A stretch of 64,000 nucleotides of DNA from positions 186,001 to 250,000 of the forward strand of contig NZ_JALDAY010000001.1 of NCBI RefSeq assembly GCF_022698165.1, written 5' to 3'. The DNA is from Streptomyces cylindrosporus. GTDB lineage: Bacteria; Actinomycetota; Actinomycetes; Streptomycetales; Streptomycetaceae. Positions 51,302 to 60,187 of the stretch are shown here, one piece after another. The notes below the pieces were generated by a model that was not told the origin of the DNA, made no database searches, and saw only the letters and a list, made by a program, of their open reading frames with translations. Positions within the stretch are counted from its first letter, which is position 1; each line of letters begins with the position of its first letter. The position numbers were made by a program, and so were the translations under genes.

Positions 51302-52852
51302 ATGACCGGTGCCATCCAGCCCGACCGTCGCCGATTTCTTACCGCAGGCGCCGCCGTCCTCGGCGCCGCCGCCTCAGCCCAGCTGTGGCTTCCCGGAACC
51401 GCCCGAGCGGCTGAGAACACCCTGCCGGACGGGGTGTTCAGCCTCGGCGTCGCCTCCGGCGACCCCCTCCCCGACGGCATCGTCCTGTGGACCCGGCTCG
51501 CCCCCGACCCGCTGAACGGCGGCGGCATGCCCGACACCGTCGTCCCCGTGGAGTGGGAGATCGCCCAGGACGCGCGGTTCAGAAAGCCGGTGCGCCGGGG
51601 CGTCGCCCAGGCCCGGCCCGAGTACGGGCACAGCGTTCACGTCGATGTACGGGGCCTGCACCCCGACCGCTCGTACTGGTACCGCTTCCGCACGAGCGGC
51701 CAGATCTCGCCGACCGGCCGCACCCGCACCGCCCCCCACCCGCACAGCAAGGGCGGCTCCCTGCGCATCGCGCTGGCCTCCTGCCAGAACTGGCAGCACG
51801 GCTACTTCACCCCGTACGCCGACATGCTCCAGCAGGACCCCGATTTCGTCCTCTTCGTCGGCGACTACATCTACGAGTCGACGCCGGCCTCGACGGGCCC
51901 GCGCCGGCACGAGGGGACGGGGGAGCCGTACACCCTGGTGCAGTACCGCAACCGGTATGCCCAGTACCGCACCGACCCCGACCTCGCCGCCATGCACGCG
52001 AACGCCCCCTGGGTGGTCACCTTCGACGACCACGAGGTGGACAACGACTTCGCCGGCGAGATCCCGCAGGACCCCGCCAAGCAGTCGCACGACGCCTTCG
52101 TGGCCCGGCTGACCGCGGCCTACCAGGCGTACTACGAGCACATGCCGGTGCGCGCGAGCGCCGTTCCGAGCGGCCCGCACATCCAGATGTACCGCCGCCT
52201 GGAGTTCGGCCGGCTGGCCCGGCTCAACGTCCTCGACACCCGCCAGTTCCGCAGCGACCAGGCCACCAGCCAGGCCGGCGCCCAGGACCCGGCGCAGACC
52301 ATGCTCGGCGCCGAGCAGAAGGCGTGGCTGCTGGACGGGATGCAGGACTCGCCGGCCCGCTGGAACCTCGTCGCCTCGCAGATCATGATGGCCGAGACCG
52401 ATCTGCAGCTCGGCGAGGGCAAGCTCTGGTACTACGACGCCTGGGACGGCTACCAGGTCGAACGCAACGCCCTCCTCGGGGAGTTCGCCGACGTCCGCAA
52501 CCCGGTCGTGCTCAGCGGCGACCGGCACCTGACGATGATCAGCGACCTGAAGACGGACTACGCCGACCCGGACTCCGACGTCGTCGGCGCCGAGTTCGTG
52601 GGGACCTCCATCTCCAGCAACGGCGACCAGGACCAGGCCGCCTTCCACGCCCAGTGGGACCCGCTGAAGGCGGACAACCCGCACTGGAAGGTCATCGACG
52701 CCCACCGCGGATACCACCTCTTCGACATCCGGCGCGACGGCATCGACGCGCAGGTCAGGGTGGTGGACACGGTGGTGCAGCCGAAGGCGACGCCGAGCAC
52801 CTACGCCCGGCTGCGGGTGGAGGACGGCCGCCCGGGCGTCGAACTCGCGTGA
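51302..52852 (+). CDS. PhoD-type alkaline phosphatase/phosphodiesterase, Tat-exported
   Basis: 516 aa from ATG 51302 (GGGAG upstream). A twin-arginine signal (RRRFLTAGAAVLGAAASAQL) is followed by the PhoD N-terminal Fn3-like domain (FSLGVASGDPLPDGIVLWTRL). The metallophosphoesterase part has FVGDYIYES, TFDDHEVDNDF, RWNLVASQIMMAE and LSGDRHLTM, which supply the Ca/Fe ligands. PhoD enzymes hydrolyse phosphodiesters, including wall teichoic acids, and are normally under PhoP control. Its place beside teichoic-acid-type genes fits turnover of that polymer. No PHO box was identified by eye. Confidence 0.92.
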   Translation: MTGAIQPDRRRFLTAGAAVLGAAASAQLWLPGTARAAENTLPDGVFSLGVASGDPLPDGIVLWTRLAPDPLNGGGMPDTVVPVEWEIAQDARFRKPVRRGVAQARPEYGHSVHVDVRGLHPDRSYWYRFRTSGQISPTGRTRTAPHPHSKGGSLRIALASCQNWQHGYFTPYADMLQQDPDFVLFVGDYIYESTPASTGPRRHEGTGEPYTLVQYRNRYAQYRTDPDLAAMHANAPWVVTFDDHEVDNDFAGEIPQDPAKQSHDAFVARLTAAYQAYYEHMPVRASAVPSGPHIQMYRRLEFGRLARLNVLDTRQFRSDQATSQAGAQDPAQTMLGAEQKAWLLDGMQDSPARWNLVASQIMMAETDLQLGEGKLWYYDAWDGYQVERNALLGEFADVRNPVVLSGDRHLTMISDLKTDYADPDSDVVGAEFVGTSISSNGDQDQAAFHAQWDPLKADNPHWKVIDAHRGYHLFDIRRDGIDAQVRVVDTVVQPKATPSTYARLRVEDGRPGVELA

Positions 52853-52886
52853 CACCCGTGGCCGTGTGAAGTCTGTGTGACGGGAG

Positions 52887-52910
52887 CCTGGGACTCATCT
52901 GTGTCCCAGG
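52887..52910 (+). terminator. Terminator hairpin after PhoD gene
   Basis: CCTGGGAC (52887-52894) pairs with GTCCCAGG (52903-52910); a flanking GAG and CTC (after one extra C) can extend it. Confidence 0.7.
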
Positions 52911-52914
52911 CCTC

Positions 52915-52934
52915 TCTCAGGTAAGTCTCAGGTA
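52915..52934 (+). promoter_or_regulatory. 11-bp-spaced direct repeat TCTCAGGTA
   Basis: TCTCAGGTA occurs at 52915-52923 and again at 52926-52934, exactly one helical turn apart, about 55 bases before the sulfotransferase-like start. A candidate operator for a dimeric or cooperatively binding regulator, e.g. a response regulator. Confidence 0.4.
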
Positions 52935-52989
52935 CTACTCTTACCGTCCCTTAACCATGGAGACGGACTGTACGAGAGACGAAGCCCGG

Positions 52990-54147
52990 ATGAACGGACT
53001 TGCTTCGCTGCCCGCCGGCACCCGGCTGCTGCACATCGGCCCGCACAAGACCGGGACGACCTCGATCCAGGGCGCGCTCTTCGCCGCCAAGGACCAACTG
53101 CCCGCGCACGGCGTGGAGTTCCCGGCGCACACCCGGCACCCGATGGAGGCCGCGCTGGCCGCCTGCGCCCGGCCGGCGATGATGGGCGACACCGTGCCCA
53201 CCGACCAGCACTGGACGAAGCTGCTGCGCCAGGTCGAGGCCACCGGCAAGAAGACGTCGGTCGTCAGCAGCGAGTTCTTCGCCGACGCCGACGACGAGGC
53301 GACCATCGCCCGGATCGTCGAGCAGCTCGGCGGGGAGCGCGTCCACGTCCTGGTCACCCTGCGCCCGCTGGCCAAGATCATGCCCTCGCAGTGGCAGCAG
53401 TACGTGCAGAACGGGCTGCGGATGGGATACGAGGACTGGCTCACCCACATGCTCAAAAAGGCGCCGTACGAGCAGCCGAACCCGAGCTTCTGGCGCCGGC
53501 ACCGGCACGACCGGCTGATCGAGCGGTGGGCCCGGGTGGTCGGCCCCGAGCGGGTCACCGTGGTCGTCGTGGACGACAGTGACAAGGGCGGGCTGATGCG
53601 CACCTTCGAGGCGCTGCTCGGTCTTCCGGCCAATCTTCTGCAGCCGGTTCCGGACACCGCGAATCGCTCTCTCACCCTCGCCGAGACCGAAATGCTGCGG
53701 AATCTTAACAAGGAATTCCGCGGCAATGAGCTGCCCGACGAGCTGTATTCGAAACTTGTGCGCAATGGCGCCGTGATGCATATGAAGAATACGTGCAGCC
53801 CCTCGCCCGAGGACGTGAAGATCAGCACCCCGGCCTGGGCCCTGGAGGCCGCCGCCGGTGTCGGCGCCGAGATGGTGGAGCGCATCGGCGAGCTCGGGGT
53901 ACGCGTTCTGGGTGACCCCGCGCTGCTCACCGTCGTACCGAAGCCGCCCGTGTGGGAAGCCCCCGCCGAGCCGCGGATCGCCCCCGAGGTGGCCGCCCAC
54001 GCCCTGTACGGCGCCCTCGCCGCGGCCGCCGCCGTGCCCGTGCGGCACACCTCGGCGGCCAAGGCGCGCACGGTTCACCAGACTTCTTCCAAGGAACTTG
54101 TGAAGGTGCTGTGTCATCGCTGTCTGAAGAAGCTGCGGCGGCACTGA
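52990..54147 (+). CDS. Sulfotransferase-like P-loop protein
   Basis: 385 aa from ATG 52990; an in-frame ATG at 52957 would add 11 residues but has no ribosome-binding site. LLHIGPHKTGTTSIQGAL near the N terminus is the PAPS 5'-phosphosulfate loop of sulfotransferases, followed by VVSSEFFADA and VHVLVTLRPLAKIMPSQW, where the 3'-phosphate-binding Arg/Ser are expected. The C-terminal third is helical and less conserved, ending basic (CLKKLRRH). Probably modifies a wall polymer or lipid-linked glycan made by the neighbouring genes; it could instead be a kinase-like relative. The segment 53640-53810 is noticeably less G+C-rich. Confidence 0.7.
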   Translation: MNGLASLPAGTRLLHIGPHKTGTTSIQGALFAAKDQLPAHGVEFPAHTRHPMEAALAACARPAMMGDTVPTDQHWTKLLRQVEATGKKTSVVSSEFFADADDEATIARIVEQLGGERVHVLVTLRPLAKIMPSQWQQYVQNGLRMGYEDWLTHMLKKAPYEQPNPSFWRRHRHDRLIERWARVVGPERVTVVVVDDSDKGGLMRTFEALLGLPANLLQPVPDTANRSLTLAETEMLRNLNKEFRGNELPDELYSKLVRNGAVMHMKNTCSPSPEDVKISTPAWALEAAAGVGAEMVERIGELGVRVLGDPALLTVVPKPPVWEAPAEPRIAPEVAAHALYGALAAAAAVPVRHTSAAKARTVHQTSSKELVKVLCHRCLKKLRRH

Positions 54148-54340
54148 AAAGCTGTGCGGTTACTCACAGCAACCGGAGTTCGGTTTTCCCGTGGTCCCCG
54201 TGGGGCTCGCGGTGTCACCAGCAGTGCAAGGTGAATACCAGGTAGCGCGTACATATGCAGCGAACGGCGCTCACCTTGCACAGCGGTAACCGCAAGTGGG
54301 ACCATTTCCCCGTTCCCTGACGCCCCAAGGTAGGTCCTCT

Positions 54341-55837
54341 GTGTCCCAGCACATAGCCAAGCCCCGTACCACCGCAGTGATCCTGGCCGGTGGTACCGGC
54401 CAGCGTGTGGGTCTTTCGATCCCCAAGCAGCTGCTGAAGATCGCAGGCAAGGCAGTCATCGAGCACACCCTGACGACCTTCGAGCAGGCCGACTCGATCG
54501 ACGACATCATCGTGCTGATGGCGCCGGGCTACGTGTCCGACGTCGAGAAGATCGTCGCCAAGGCCGGGTTCAAGAAGGTCAAGAAGATCATCGAGGGCGG
54601 CTCCACGCGGAACGAGACCACCGAGCGCGCCATCGAGGCCCTCGGCGAGGGCCTGGCCGACGGCGAGGACCTCAACGTCCTCTTCCACGACGCCGTGCGC
54701 CCCCTGCTGTCGCAGCGCGTGATCGACGACTGCGTGGCCGCCCTGGAGCGCTACCAGGCGGTCGACGTCGCCATCCCGTCCGCGGACACCATCATCGTCA
54801 CGCGCACGCACGGCGAGGACGGCGAGTTCATCACCGAGATCCCGGACCGCTCCCGGCTGCGCCGCGGCCAGACCCCGCAGGCCTTCAAGCTGTCGACCAT
54901 CAGGCGCGCCTACGAGGTCGCCGACGGCGACCCGAACTTCCAGGCCACCGACGACTGCTCCGTCGTGCTCAAGTACCTGCCGGACGTGCCGATCCACGTC
55001 GTCGCGGGCGACGAGTACAACATGAAGGTCACCCAGCCGGTCGACGTCTTCATCGCCGACAAGCTGTTCCAGCTCGCCTCCATGGTCGCGCCGGAGCAGG
55101 TCGACGAGGCCGCCTACCGCGAGCTGCTCACCGGCAAGACGATGGTGATCTTCGGCGGCTCGTACGGCATCGGCAAGGACATCGCCGAGCTCGCCGAGTC
55201 CTACGGCTCCAAGGTGTACGCGCTCGGCCGCTCCACCACCGGCACCCACGTGGAGAACCCGGAGGAGGTCGACGACGCGCTGTCCAAGGCGTACGCGGAG
55301 ACCGGCCGGATCGACTACGTCGTCAACACCGCGGGCGTCCTGCGCATCGGCAAGCTGGCCGAGACCGACAACGCGACCATCGAGGAAGCGCTGAAGGTCA
55401 ACTACCTGGCCCCCGTGCAGATCGCACGTTCGAGTTACAAGTACCTCGCCGAGACCAAGGGCCAGCTGCTGCTCTACACCTCCAGCAGCTACACCCGCGG
55501 CCGCGCCGAGTACAGCCTCTACTCCTCCACCAAGGCCGCCATGGTGAACCTCACCCAGGCCCTGTCCGACGAGTGGGCCGGCGACGGCATCCGCGTCAAC
55601 TGCATCAACCCCGAGCGCACGGCGACACCCATGCGTACCAAGGCCTTCGGCCAGGAGCCCGCGGGCTCGCTGCTCTCCTCCGAGGCGGTCGCCCGCACCT
55701 CGCTGGACGTGCTGCTGTCCGAGCTGACCGGGCACGTCATCGACGTCCGCCAGCAGGACCCGACGGCGGGCGCGGCGCAGGCCTCCGGCTTCGAGGCGGC
55801 CCTGGCCTCGGTGCTCGACCGACAGGACGGCGTGTAA
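54341..55837 (+). CDS. Bifunctional ribitol-5-phosphate cytidylyltransferase / SDR reductase (CDP-ribitol synthesis)
   Basis: 498 aa from GTG 54341. Residues 1-235 are an IspD/TarI-type cytidylyltransferase: AVILAGGTGQRVGLSIPKQL, FHDAVRPLL and DDCSVVLKYLPDVPI. Residues 262-498 are a short-chain dehydrogenase: IFGGSYGIGKDIAELA (NADP loop), VVNTAGVL, LYTSSSYTRG, and YSLYSSTKAA with the catalytic YxxxK. This fusion order matches the Haemophilus Bcs1/Acs1 enzyme, which reduces ribulose-5-phosphate and activates ribitol-5-phosphate with CTP. The following TagF-like polymerase is the expected consumer. A CDP-polyol other than ribitol is the main alternative. Confidence 0.85.
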   Translation: MSQHIAKPRTTAVILAGGTGQRVGLSIPKQLLKIAGKAVIEHTLTTFEQADSIDDIIVLMAPGYVSDVEKIVAKAGFKKVKKIIEGGSTRNETTERAIEALGEGLADGEDLNVLFHDAVRPLLSQRVIDDCVAALERYQAVDVAIPSADTIIVTRTHGEDGEFITEIPDRSRLRRGQTPQAFKLSTIRRAYEVADGDPNFQATDDCSVVLKYLPDVPIHVVAGDEYNMKVTQPVDVFIADKLFQLASMVAPEQVDEAAYRELLTGKTMVIFGGSYGIGKDIAELAESYGSKVYALGRSTTGTHVENPEEVDDALSKAYAETGRIDYVVNTAGVLRIGKLAETDNATIEEALKVNYLAPVQIARSSYKYLAETKGQLLLYTSSSYTRGRAEYSLYSSTKAAMVNLTQALSDEWAGDGIRVNCINPERTATPMRTKAFGQEPAGSLLSSEAVARTSLDVLLSELTGHVIDVRQQDPTAGAAQASGFEAALASVLDRQDGV

Positions 55838-55843
55838 TAATCG

Positions 55844-55862
55844 ACGGAAATTAGCCTTCCGT
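55844..55862 (+). terminator. Small hairpin after CDP-ribitol gene
   Basis: ACGGAA (55844-55849) pairs with TTCCGT (55857-55862), followed by TATT. Weak stem; a possible partial terminator or RNA-stability element. Confidence 0.35.
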
Positions 55863-55932
55863 TATTCAGGCCTCTGCTTTCCGGTGTTAACGCAGTGCAT
55901 TAGGCAGTGCATCGACCCGGGGCTTCGCAGGG

Positions 55933-55964
55933 GCCTGTATAAGTAAGAGCCTGTATACGTAAAC
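55933..55964 (+). promoter_or_regulatory. Tandem 16-bp direct repeat with TATA-rich core
   Basis: GCCTGTATAAGTAAGA is followed directly by GCCTGTATACGTAAAC, about 40 bases before the TagF-like gene. The TATAAG/TATACG cores could be overlapping -10 boxes or a regulator's half-sites. It stands out because the surroundings are otherwise GC-rich. Confidence 0.45.
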
Positions 55965-56003
55965 AGAACAAAACCGGCACTCCCCTCCCAGAGCAGGTTC
56001 TCC

Positions 56004-58091
56004 GTGATATCCACCGCTATTCGCGTCGCCCGGGTGGGCAGCGCGGCCGAGCTGGCCGCGGCGGCGCTCATGATGCTGGGCTACCCGGCGTTGCTGCTGG
56101 CCGCGATCATCCCGAGCGCGCCCGCCTTCGCCGCAGCGGCAGCCGTGACGTACCTGGCCGACCACTATCTGCACCGCAAGGGCAGCTACCTGATCAACCT
56201 GCTCAACAAGGTCAGAGCCGGCCTGTCCATCCGGTTCCTGATCCGAGAGCTGCTGCTCGTCCTGCTGCTGGCCAGGCTCGGCCTGTCGCAGGAGCCGGTC
56301 TTCTACGCGGCGATCGCCTGCTTCATCGTCTTCTTCGGCCTCCAGGCCCCGCACGGAGCGCTGGTCACCCTGATCGGCAAGCGCCGACAGATGCCGGTCG
56401 TGACCCGCAACGTCGACCTGGCCTCCCGGCTGACCATCCCGGACGCCCCGCCGCGCGCCCTGATGACCAAGGCCGGGCAGAAGATGCTCCACCTGGACCT
56501 CGCGGCCGTCGTCGGCCTGCTCGTCTGCGCCATCGGCGACGACCTCGACCTCGCCGGTTACATCGGCGTCGGCGTGACCCTCTTCCTCGGTGCGCTGTAC
56601 GTCCTGCTCCTGATGCCGCACCTGCGTGCCGACCGGCTGCCGCCCAAGCCGGAGAAGGTGCTGGACACGATCAGCGCCTGGCTGCGCGAGTACCGCCCGG
56701 AGACGGTGCTGTACTTCTCCGGCTCCAAGGACTCCGCGTACCAGGTCAACATGTGGCTGGAGACCATGGAGCAGCTCGACTCCAGGCCGCTGGTCATCCT
56801 GCGCGAGCGGGTCATCCTGAACAACCTGGCGCCCACCACGGTCCCGGTCATCTGCGTGCCCGGCGGTGTGCACCTGATGAACATGGACCTGTCGACCGTA
56901 CGGGTCGCGCTGTACGCGGCCAACGTCGGCAAGAACATCCACCTGCTGCGCGTCCCCACCATGAAGCACGTCTTCATCGGCCACGGCGACAGCGACAAGC
57001 TGGCCAGCGTCAACCCGTTCAGCAAGGTGTACGACGAGGTGTGGACCGCCGGCCGGGCGGGCCGCGACCGCTACGCCATCGCCGACGTCGGCGTCCGCGA
57101 CGAAGACATCGTGGAGGTCGGCCGCCCGCAGCTCGCGCCGATCCGCGGCTGGGAGGGCGTGCCGGACGGACGTATCCCCACCGTGCTGTACGCGCCCACC
57201 TGGGAGGGCTGGGACGGCGATCCGGGCAACACCTCGACCGTGCTGGCCGGCGAGAACATCGTGAAGAAGCTGGTCAAGGCCGACCCGCCGGTCCGCGTCC
57301 TGTACAAGGCGCACCCGTTCACCGGCACCGTGAGCAAGGAGGCCGGCGCCGCGCACCGCCGTATCGTCGCGCTGGTCGAGAAGGCCGCCGCCGAGCGCGC
57401 CGCCGACGCCCGCTTCACCGCGGATGCCGCCGCCCAGGAGCAGGCCAAGGCCGAACTCGCCCGTATCGAGGCGCGGTTGGCGGAGCTGTCCGGCACCGGG
57501 AGGGACCGGGGCGACGAGGCCGAGGCCGCGCGGGACGGCCTGGTCGACATGAAGAAGCACGAGGAGGTCGCCCGGCTGCGCGCCGAGTGGAACGACGCCT
57601 ACTGGCGTTCCTTCGGCAGCTTCGAGCACCGGGTCATCTCCGGCGCCGAGCCGCGGCTGTTCGACTGCTTCAACGTCTCGGACGCGATGGTCTCCGACAT
57701 CTCCTCCGTGGTCTCCGACTTCCTGGCGAGCGGCAAGCCGTACGCCGTCACCGACTCCGCCGAGCTCGGGGTGGAGGAGTTCAAGCGGCAGAACACCGCC
57801 GTGCGCGCGGCGACGATCCTCTCCAACTCCGCCGCCGAACTGGGCGAGCTGCTGGCCGCGGTGCGCGATCCGGCCGCCGACCCGCTGGCGAAGGACCGCA
57901 AGGAGCTGAAGCAGTACCTGCTCGGCCCGGACGAGCCGACCTCCATCCAGCAGTTCAACACCGCGGTGGCGGACCTGGCGCTCAAGGCCGAGACGCGCAA
58001 CCTCGGCCAGGAGTCGCGGACCGCCGCGGCCGGCACCCCGGGGGCCGACGAGCTCTCGGACGCGCTGTCGGCGCAGCCGCCCACCGCATGA
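56004..58091 (+). CDS. TagF/TarF-like CDP-polyol phosphotransferase with N-terminal membrane domain
   Basis: 695 aa from GTG 56004. Residues 10-215 contain about five or six hydrophobic helices (LAAAALMMLGYPALLLAAII, LLLVLLLARLGL). The catalytic part resembles the CDP-glycerol glycerophosphotransferase family: FIGHGDSDKLASVNPF (the HG motif), VLYAPTWEGWDGD, VLYKAHPF and SDAMVSDISSVVSDFL, the last being the polymerase's acidic/Ser signature. A charged insert (410-475) is coiled. It would transfer glycerol- or ribitol-phosphate units to a lipid-linked wall teichoic acid chain on the inner face. The CDP-ribitol gene upstream suggests ribitol; the strong stop hairpin downstream marks the transcript end. 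Confidence 0.85.
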   Translation: MISTAIRVARVGSAAELAAAALMMLGYPALLLAAIIPSAPAFAAAAAVTYLADHYLHRKGSYLINLLNKVRAGLSIRFLIRELLLVLLLARLGLSQEPVFYAAIACFIVFFGLQAPHGALVTLIGKRRQMPVVTRNVDLASRLTIPDAPPRALMTKAGQKMLHLDLAAVVGLLVCAIGDDLDLAGYIGVGVTLFLGALYVLLLMPHLRADRLPPKPEKVLDTISAWLREYRPETVLYFSGSKDSAYQVNMWLETMEQLDSRPLVILRERVILNNLAPTTVPVICVPGGVHLMNMDLSTVRVALYAANVGKNIHLLRVPTMKHVFIGHGDSDKLASVNPFSKVYDEVWTAGRAGRDRYAIADVGVRDEDIVEVGRPQLAPIRGWEGVPDGRIPTVLYAPTWEGWDGDPGNTSTVLAGENIVKKLVKADPPVRVLYKAHPFTGTVSKEAGAAHRRIVALVEKAAAERAADARFTADAAAQEQAKAELARIEARLAELSGTGRDRGDEAEAARDGLVDMKKHEEVARLRAEWNDAYWRSFGSFEHRVISGAEPRLFDCFNVSDAMVSDISSVVSDFLASGKPYAVTDSAELGVEEFKRQNTAVRAATILSNSAAELGELLAAVRDPAADPLAKDRKELKQYLLGPDEPTSIQQFNTAVADLALKAETRNLGQESRTAAAGTPGADELSDALSAQPPTA

Positions 58092-58118
58092 GGCCGCCCA
58101 CCGTGTGAAAACGGTGAG

Positions 58119-58165
58119 AAGGGCCCGGTTTCCGAGGAGTGATCCTCGAAAACCGGGCCCTTTTT
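58119..58165 (+). terminator. Intrinsic terminator after TagF-like gene
   Basis: AAGGGCCCGGTTTCCGAGGA (58119-58138) pairs with the following TCCTCG-A-AAACCGGGCCCTT around loop GTGA, ending in a T-run (58161-58165). A near-perfect stem of about 20 bp with a U-tract, the best intrinsic terminator in the window. Confidence 0.9.
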
Positions 58166-58258
58166 ACGTATCTACAGGCAACCCACAGCCCGGGTCGTCC
58201 GTCTACTAGGTAGCCAAAAAGACGATACGGGGGAAACATTCCGTGACTAGGGGGAAAT

Positions 58259-59464
58259 GTGACCGTGGCGCAGCCTGACGTGACTGTCGTCATCGGGGCG
58301 TACGAAGCGATGCCGTACCTCGTCGAGTGCCTGGCCTCGGTCGAGGCGCAGACCCTCGGCCCCGGGCGCATCGAGGTCGTGGCGGTGGACGACGGGTCCA
58401 CCGACGGGACGGGGGAGTGCCTGGAGGAGTTCGCCGCGCGCGTGGCCATGCCGGTCACGGTGGTCCGGCAGGACAACTCCGGCGGGCCCAGCGGCCCGCG
58501 CAACGTCGGGCTCGGCAAGGCCTCCGGACGCTACGTCTTCTTCCTGGACGCCGACGACCGGCTCGGCCCCGAGGCGCTGGAGCGGATGGTCGCGATGGCC
58601 GACCGCAACGGCACGGACGTGGTCCTCGGCCGCGTCGAGGGCGTCAACCGCAAGCCGCCGCGGTCGATGTGGGGCCGGACGCTGGAGCGCACGGACGTCT
58701 TCTCCTCCAACATCAAGTTCACGCTGAGCGCGCAGAAGCTGTTCCGCCGGGAGTTCCTGGAGCGGCACGGGATGCGGTTCGACGAGTCGCTGTGGACCGG
58801 CGAGGACGCGCTGTTCACGATGGAGGCGTATCTGCGGGCCGACGGGGTCTCGGTGCTCGCCGACTACACCTGCTACTACCTGGTGGGCCGCTCGGACGGC
58901 AAGCACGTGACGAAGAGCGGGAGTTACACCCTGCGCTTCGACTCGGCGCGTGCGCTGATGAATCTGATCGCCGAGTTCGTGCCGCCGGGGGAGCGGCGTG
59001 ACTCGCTGATGCACCGGCCGTTCGTGGTGACGCTGCTGCCGCAGTTCGGGCCGAAGTTCCTCAAGGACAGCGAGGCTGTACGGCGGCACAAGTTCGAGCT
59101 GGCCAAGCCGCTGATCGAGGAGTACTGGACCGAGGGGGTGGCGCAGCGGCTCCGCGTCGACGAGCGGCTGCGGATGCATCTCGTCGCCGAGGAGAAGCCG
59201 GAACTGCTGGTGCCGGTCGTGGAGTTCGTGAAGGCGAAGAAGCAGGCGGCTGCGCTGCTGGAGAAGAAGGGGCGGGAGGTGTACCTGGTGTATCCGTACT
59301 TCCGGGACGCCTCCGCGGGGATACCTGACCGGGTGTACCTCGCTCCTGTGCGGGAGGCTCGGGCGTTTCCGGGGTATCGGGAGCATGCGCCGGCGTCTGT
59401 GCTGCGGCGGGCTGTGCGGAGGGCCCGGAGGGTTTTGAGGGCTCGGGCGGTTGTGGCCGCCTAA
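58259..59464 (+). CDS. GT2 glycosyltransferase
   Basis: 401 aa, GTG at 58259 (GTG 58265 also possible; AGGGGGAAA just upstream). GT2 signatures: TVVIGAYEAMPYLVECLASV, AVDDGSTDGTG, RQDNSGGPSGPRNVGL, FFLDADDRLGPEAL (DxD) and TGEDALFTMEA. It shares NSGGP, the DYTCYY word and the late PDRVYLAP with the longer GT2 at 28315, so the two are paralogues. It probably decorates the teichoic-acid-type polymer with a sugar. The last 50 residues are Arg/Ala-rich. Confidence 0.85.
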   Translation: MTVAQPDVTVVIGAYEAMPYLVECLASVEAQTLGPGRIEVVAVDDGSTDGTGECLEEFAARVAMPVTVVRQDNSGGPSGPRNVGLGKASGRYVFFLDADDRLGPEALERMVAMADRNGTDVVLGRVEGVNRKPPRSMWGRTLERTDVFSSNIKFTLSAQKLFRREFLERHGMRFDESLWTGEDALFTMEAYLRADGVSVLADYTCYYLVGRSDGKHVTKSGSYTLRFDSARALMNLIAEFVPPGERRDSLMHRPFVVTLLPQFGPKFLKDSEAVRRHKFELAKPLIEEYWTEGVAQRLRVDERLRMHLVAEEKPELLVPVVEFVKAKKQAAALLEKKGREVYLVYPYFRDASAGIPDRVYLAPVREARAFPGYREHAPASVLRRAVRRARRVLRARAVVAA

Positions 59465-59470
59465 GGGGGT

Positions 59471-59536
59471 GGGGGGCGCGGTTTGTTGTGCGACTGGCGG
59501 CCCGTGGGGGCTTGTCGCGCAGTTCCCCGCGCCCCT
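59471..59536. repeat. Imperfect inverted repeat of the GCGCAGTTCCCCGCGCCCC intergenic type
   Basis: GGGGGCGCGG..TTGTGCGAC (59471-59494) faces GTCGCGCAGTTCCCCGCGCC (59514-59533), followed by CCTAAAAA. The right arm is a word I recognise as frequent between convergent Streptomyces genes. It probably acts as a bidirectional terminator here. Confidence 0.6.
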
Positions 59537-59555
59537 AAAAAGCAGGGCGTTGTCC

Positions 59556-60002
59556 TCAGCGGCCTGACTGGAGTGCTCTGCGGATCGGGCGGGCTACCAC
59601 CTTGCGGGCTCGGCGGTAGACGGATGTCGTCGGGGTCGCCGGGGGCGTCGGCTTGGTGGTGGTCTGCTTCAGTTCTCGCTTCAACCTCGCGTTGTCCAGG
59701 GACAGTTCGGCTATACGGGTCTGCATCCAGCCGAATCGCGACGTGAGCGAGGCCAGGTCCGCGTCGTTCCAGGGGCGGATGCCGGGCGGGAACGTCAGGG
59801 CGCTCATCCGGGCCTCGAAGGCCGCGCCGCCGTCGCCGTGGGTGAAGGTGTTCCGCAGGCCGTTGCGGTCCAGGAACCCCTCGAAGCGTTCGAAGCGCTC
59901 CACATGGCCGCCGGTCAGCGCGGTGAAGTCGGCCTCCTCGTAGAGGGTGGCCGGGTCCAGGTCCGCCGGCAGGGTGTCGATCCGGCGGTGCGGGATGTCG
60001 AA
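59556..60002 (-). pseudogene. C-terminal remnant of a gene truncated by the TnpB element
   Basis: The frame runs in from the element boundary as FDIPHRRIDTLPADLDPATL and continues through a helical acidic region. It ends in a basic Thr/Pro-rich tail (TTTKPTPPATPTTS, then RRARKVVARPIRRAL), about 148 residues. The 5' part is missing: immediately upstream (60003-60006) is the TCAA end of the IS200/IS605 element, and no matching 5' half is seen beyond the element. The basic tail and neighbourhood suggest another wall-polymer modifying enzyme (sulfotransferase- or GT-like), but the family is not identifiable from this fragment. Confidence 0.6.
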
Positions 60003-60006
60003 TTGA

Positions 60007-60187
60007 CTTGCTCCTCTGGGGAACCCCGAGGATTCTGGCCTTCCTCCCCGGTGGTGTGCCGCTTCGCGACACCATGTCCGGAGGGGATTCCTTGGCTTCC
60101 TGCTTCTTCACGCGGTGCCAGCACACCTGGCCTGGTCTTACCTGCGCTCCACGGGCTTGAGACCGCGACGACCTTTCGGTCGCCTGT
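60007..60187 (-). ncRNA. Candidate omega (reRNA) region of the TnpB element
   Basis: The 180 bases between the tnpB stop and the right end hold no ORF of note and several complementary segments, including the right-end hairpin at 60012-60032. In studied TnpB elements the guide RNA overlaps the tnpB 3' end and runs through the right end, with the guide taken from flanking DNA. By analogy the guide here would start at 60002 reading leftwards (TTCGACATCCCG...). Confidence 0.45.
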
